Below, one piece after another: positions 61,130 through 64,000 of a stretch of 64,000 nt of DNA; the stretch's first letter is position 1; each line of letters starts with the position of its first letter. The translations under genes were made by a program, and so were the position numbers. The notes under the pieces were generated by a model that worked only from the letters and a program-made list of their open reading frames with translations, was not told the DNA's origin and did not search any database. Where the stretch lies: assembly GCA_002448815.1 (NCBI GenBank), contig DKAJ01000009.1, positions 1 to 64,000 on the forward strand, given 5' to 3'. This DNA comes from Micavibrio sp. UBA6929 (lineage in GTDB: Bacteria; Pseudomonadota; Alphaproteobacteria; Micavibrionales; Micavibrionaceae).

Positions 61130-61863
61130 CTGAAAAGATCCTAGGCGTCATTTGTGCACGAGGCGGCAGTACAGGTGTTCCAGGCAAAAACATTATGCCC
61201 ATTGCAGGCAAGCCACTCATAGGTTGGGCCGTTGAAACTGCATTATCCGATCCACGCATCACAGATGTTGTCATCTCAACCGACGACAAAAAAATTGCTG
61301 ATGTTGCACAAAGCTTCGGCGCAAAAATTCCTTTTCTACGCCCAGCAGATCTCGCAACGTCCGCTGCAGGTAAATTTGGCGTGTGGAAACACGCCCTAAC
61401 TACCTGCGAAGACCTCTATAACATGCAATATGATGCCTTCATCGATATTGATTGCACCACGCCCTTACTCGACACCCAAGATCTGAACGGAATTATTGAT
61501 CAATTCGAGCAAGAGCAAAGTAAAATAGATGGCATATTTACAGTGTCCCCATCTCACAGAAATCCTTATTTCAACCTTGTTGAAGAAGATGATAAAGGCC
61601 TGCTTCATCTTAGCAAATCATTGGATACAAAGGTCGAAGCACGGCAAGCAGCACCAACAACATGGGACATTGTTGCAGGTTTTTATATTTTTAACGCTGA
61701 ATATATCAGAACCAATAGTTACTTGCTTAATGGTCGCATGAAAGGTTATGAAGTACCTAAGGAAAAAAGCTTTGATATCGACGAGCCTTTTGATGCGATG
61801 CTCGTCAACTGGCTAATGGAAGAAAAACACGGCAAGCAAAATTATGTCCCACATTCAGATTAA
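61126..61863 (+). CDS. legF: CMP-nonulosonate synthetase (NeuA/LegF-like)
   Basis: 245 residues. GVICARGGSTGVPGKNIMPIAGKPLIGWAVE is the cytidylyltransferase signature, followed by VVISTDDKKIADVA and FIDIDCTTPLL. It activates the nonulosonic acid with CTP. Called PtmB in the Campylobacter cluster; NeuA is the sialic-acid counterpart. ATGA overlap with the oxidoreductase and a 20-bp overlap with the next gene show tight coupling. Confidence 0.88.
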   Translation: MTEKILGVICARGGSTGVPGKNIMPIAGKPLIGWAVETALSDPRITDVVISTDDKKIADVAQSFGAKIPFLRPADLATSAAGKFGVWKHALTTCEDLYNMQYDAFIDIDCTTPLLDTQDLNGIIDQFEQEQSKIDGIFTVSPSHRNPYFNLVEEDDKGLLHLSKSLDTKVEARQAAPTTWDIVAGFYIFNAEYIRTNSYLLNGRMKGYEVPKEKSFDIDEPFDAMLVNWLMEEKHGKQNYVPHSD

Positions 61864-62629
61864 AGACAAACGTATTCTCTTAATTGGTGCAACGGGTGTC
61901 CTTGGAAAATGCTATAGCGAAACCCTCATCAAAGAAGGTGCTCGCCTCATCATGGTTGATCGCCCTCAAAGCAACGTCCTAGAATTGGCAAAAGAGCTTG
62001 GCGCTAAAGCAATCACAATGGATATCGGCGATGAACAGCAGGTGGTTGATGGCATTGAAAAAGCCGCTAAAATCTACGGTGGCTTTGATGGCGTTATTAA
62101 TAACGCCGCGATCACTGGTGATGTCCTAAAAAACATGGGTGAAGCCTTTGCCCCATTTGAAGAATATCCCTTAGATCTGTGGCAAAAAACATTAGATATC
62201 AATCTAACAGGGTCCTTTTTGATAGCACGCGAAGCTGGACGCATTATGAAAGAATCTGGAAAAGGCGGAAGCCTGATTAATGTCTCAAGCATATATGGTG
62301 TTATGGGACCTGATCACCGTATTTATGAAGATGTCGACTTCGCAAGTTTTGTCGGCTATTCAGCTTCAAAATCAGGCATTCTAGGTCTAACCCAATGGCT
62401 TGCCACATGGTGGGCAAAAGATAACATTCGCGTCAATTGCCTTGTTCCTGGCGGCGTATATAATGGTCAGAACGAAACATTCCATCAAGCCTATAATAAC
62501 CGCATCCCCCTAGGGCGAATGGCCAAGCCAGATGATATGGTCGGCATGGTCATTTATCTTCTTAGCGATGCGTCTGATTATTGCACTGGCGGCATATACA
62601 ACGTAGACGGAGGATTAGGGGCATGGTAG
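61844..62629 (+). CDS. ptmA: SDR-family oxidoreductase (PtmA-like)
   Basis: 261 residues. NAD(P)-binding LLIGATGVLGKCYSE, DGVINNAAITGD, catalytic Ser in INVSSIYGVMG and Y-x-x-x-K in GYSASKSGILGL, C-terminal YNVDGGLGAW. Homologous in layout to PtmA of Campylobacter, which acts in the GDP-GlcN branch of the legionaminic pathway; precise reaction not assignable here. It follows legF as ptmA follows ptmB. Confidence 0.8.
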   Translation: MSHIQIKDKRILLIGATGVLGKCYSETLIKEGARLIMVDRPQSNVLELAKELGAKAITMDIGDEQQVVDGIEKAAKIYGGFDGVINNAAITGDVLKNMGEAFAPFEEYPLDLWQKTLDINLTGSFLIAREAGRIMKESGKGGSLINVSSIYGVMGPDHRIYEDVDFASFVGYSASKSGILGLTQWLATWWAKDNIRVNCLVPGGVYNGQNETFHQAYNNRIPLGRMAKPDDMVGMVIYLLSDASDYCTGGIYNVDGGLGAW

Positions 62630-63408
62630 AGCAAAAAGACCGCCACAATGTTCGCCTCATCGCGCGTCTGGATATCAAGGGCCCAAACCTCATCAAGGCC
62701 ATAAACCTTGAAGGCATCCGTGTTATTGGCGATCCAAACGAACATGCACGCCGCTACTACGAACAAGGCGCAGATGAGCTGATCTATATGGACATGGTCG
62801 CCAGCCTGTATGGCCGCAACAATTTACACGATATTGTGAAAGCCACGTCAAACAATATCTTTGTTCCTATAACTGTAGGCGGCGGCGTCCGATCGGTCGA
62901 TGATGCAGAAGCACTTCTTTTTGCCGGCGCAGATAAAGTTGCAGTCAATACTGCCGCAACCCAGAACCCTACACTTATCACAGACATTTCACGCCGATTT
63001 GGCGCTCAATGCATGGTGCTATCCATCGAAGCAAAAAAAATGCCTGATGGACAATGGCGCGTTTATGTTGATTGTGGTCGCGAAGATACAGGCATGGACG
63101 CAATCGCCTGGGCAAAACAAGGTGTTGCCAATGGCGCAGGCGAAATATTACTCACCTCAATTGACCATGAAGGTACACGCAAAGGTTTTGATACAGAACT
63201 GACCAAGCTCATCGCAGCAGAGGTGCCAGTTCCCGTCATCGCAAGCGGCGGCTTTGGTAAAACACAAGATATCGTGGATGTTGTCAGTAATGCAGATGCA
63301 GATGGCGTAGCCATCGCCGATGCGTTACATTACGGCCGCATGACCTTACCAGAAATCAGAAACGAAGCCATACAACAGAATATCCCCATGAGGTCTATCA
63401 TCGCATGA
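62623..63408 (+). CDS. HisF-like ammonia-channel partner for sugar amidotransfer
   Basis: 261 residues from the ATG at 62623, overlapping the SDR gene by 7 bp. It is a HisF-type TIM barrel (PITVGGGVRSVDDAEALLFAGADKVAVNTAA, GAGEILLTSIDHEGT, PVIASGGFG). It resembles WbuZ-type HisF2 proteins of LPS clusters: the region after D17 reads PNLIKAINLEGIRVIGDP, and the second catalytic Asp of histidine HisF is Glu here (E136 in LSIEAKK). So it is unlikely to make imidazole glycerol phosphate and probably passes ammonia from the HisH partner to a WbpG/PseA-type amidotransferase. Confidence 0.8.
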   Translation: MVEQKDRHNVRLIARLDIKGPNLIKAINLEGIRVIGDPNEHARRYYEQGADELIYMDMVASLYGRNNLHDIVKATSNNIFVPITVGGGVRSVDDAEALLFAGADKVAVNTAATQNPTLITDISRRFGAQCMVLSIEAKKMPDGQWRVYVDCGREDTGMDAIAWAKQGVANGAGEILLTSIDHEGTRKGFDTELTKLIAAEVPVPVIASGGFGKTQDIVDVVSNADADGVAIADALHYGRMTLPEIRNEAIQQNIPMRSIIA

Positions 63409-64000
63409 GTAAAGTCACTCTAATTCACTATGATATCGGCAATCTCCTTAGCGTGGAACGCGCCTTACATCATCTAGGTGCTGATTTTACTATTGCTAAA
63501 ACGCCTGAACAAATTGAAAACGCAGATAAACTTATCCTGCCTGGTGTTGGTGCCTTTTCCAGCTGCGTTAACGAGGTCAAAAATCGTGGCTTTGAAGCAC
63601 CTATTAAGCAAGCAGTCGATAGTGGAAAATATTTATTGGGTATTTGCGTAGGCATGCAAATGCTCTTTGAAACGAGCGAAGAATTTGGCACACATCAAGG
63701 GCTGGGCTTCATTGAGGGACATGTGAAAGCCATTCCTGCAGAAAATACGTCTGGCCAACCACATAAAATTCCTCATATTGCTTGGACATCGCTGCAGCCC
63801 CCTGCACAAAACCCTGCAGCATGGGATGACCCTCTTCTCTCTGGCATCACACCCAATGCAGAAGTCTATTTTGTTCATTCTTTTACCGCTCACCCCGACC
63901 ACGCTCAAAACCGCGTTGCCGATTCATACTATGGGGGCAATCCTATTGCCTCAATTGTGAAGCAAGACAATGTATATGGTACGCAATTCCACCCAGAAAA
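63405..64000 (+). CDS. HisH-like glutamine amidotransferase, 3' end outside the window
   Basis: About 198 residues visible, cut by the window edge. Class I glutaminase: nucleophile C81 in LLGICVGMQMLFE, LGFIEGHV, and the start of the catalytic HPE triad at the very end (GTQFHPE). It starts inside the stop of the HisF-like gene (ATGA), so the two form a dimer as in histidine synthesis. Paired with the diverged HisF copy, it probably supplies ammonia for amidination of a sugar. Confidence 0.85.
   Translation, partial: MSKVTLIHYDIGNLLSVERALHHLGADFTIAKTPEQIENADKLILPGVGAFSSCVNEVKNRGFEAPIKQAVDSGKYLLGICVGMQMLFETSEEFGTHQGLGFIEGHVKAIPAENTSGQPHKIPHIAWTSLQPPAQNPAAWDDPLLSGITPNAEVYFVHSFTAHPDHAQNRVADSYYGGNPIASIVKQDNVYGTQFHPE

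Noticed and set aside
1..64000. CRISPR array, rRNA operon, IS element or prophage
   Set aside because: No regular short repeats, no rRNA sequence, no transposase or phage structural genes were seen.

Overview
The window reads as chromosomal DNA of a free-living or facultatively host- or prey-associated alphaproteobacterium of moderate G+C. Pointers to Alphaproteobacteria: the tsaE–murU–addB–addA–trxA block, der–bamB–yfgM, clpS–clpA next to a phasin gene, rpmH–rnpA–yidD–yidC–engB, a eukaryote-like NADP isocitrate dehydrogenase, a CHCC zinc-finger mini-protein and a likely RpoH-type promoter before an Hsp20 gene. The species cannot be named from this. Apart from the tRNA-half duplication I see no insertion sequences, prophage, CRISPR array or rRNA.

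Left edge (1–4.7 kb): the 5' end of a tRNA gene leaves the window, and a diverged copy of its promoter and 5' half lies 135 bp away. Next come three co-directional genes: DotM/IcmP, an unknown bitopic protein, and the DotL/IcmO coupling ATPase. This is the coupling module of a Dot/Icm (type IVB) or IncI-like secretion system; no other system component is visible in the window. 4.7–21.3 kb is mostly housekeeping: a Cache chemoreceptor, Der–BamB–YfgM (ribosome assembly and outer-membrane biogenesis), Icd, an L,D-transpeptidase, thioredoxin, AddAB recombination nuclease, a MurU-like nucleotidyltransferase and TsaE. The sugar kinase AmgK, usually next to MurU, is absent at this locus.

21.2–39.3 kb: Hsp20, the zinc-finger mini-protein, a secreted HAD hydrolase, CysS, FolE, a THUMP-like methyltransferase, a GGDEF–EAL membrane protein, AroA, a TetR regulator, Tag glycosylase, a tandem TerD pair with two orphan small genes, an acyltransferase–SGNH membrane protein, GuaA, MetF and a LapG-like cysteine protease. 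39.5–51.9 kb: HldE, two lipoproteins (one FlgO-like), a D-Ala-D-Ala carboxypeptidase with a SPOR domain, a phasin with a structured leader, ClpS–ClpA, an unknown gene, and RpmH–RnpA–YidD–YidC–EngB.

Right part (51.9 kb to the end) is one tightly packed, largely overlapping plus-strand run for a surface sugar: an ABC flippase-like exporter, then LegB, LegC, LegG and LegI homologues (nonulosonic/legionaminic acid synthesis), a formyltransferase where an N-acetyltransferase would be expected, then genes in the order PtmE–PtmF–PtmB–PtmA (CBS–nucleotidyltransferase, Gfo/Idh oxidoreductase, CMP-sugar synthetase, SDR), and finally a diverged HisF/HisH pair that normally feeds ammonia to a sugar amidotransferase. 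I infer a CMP-activated legionaminic-type acid that is probably N-formylated and/or acetamidino-modified, for flagellin, capsule or LPS. This cluster and the Dot module are the most interesting parts of the window.
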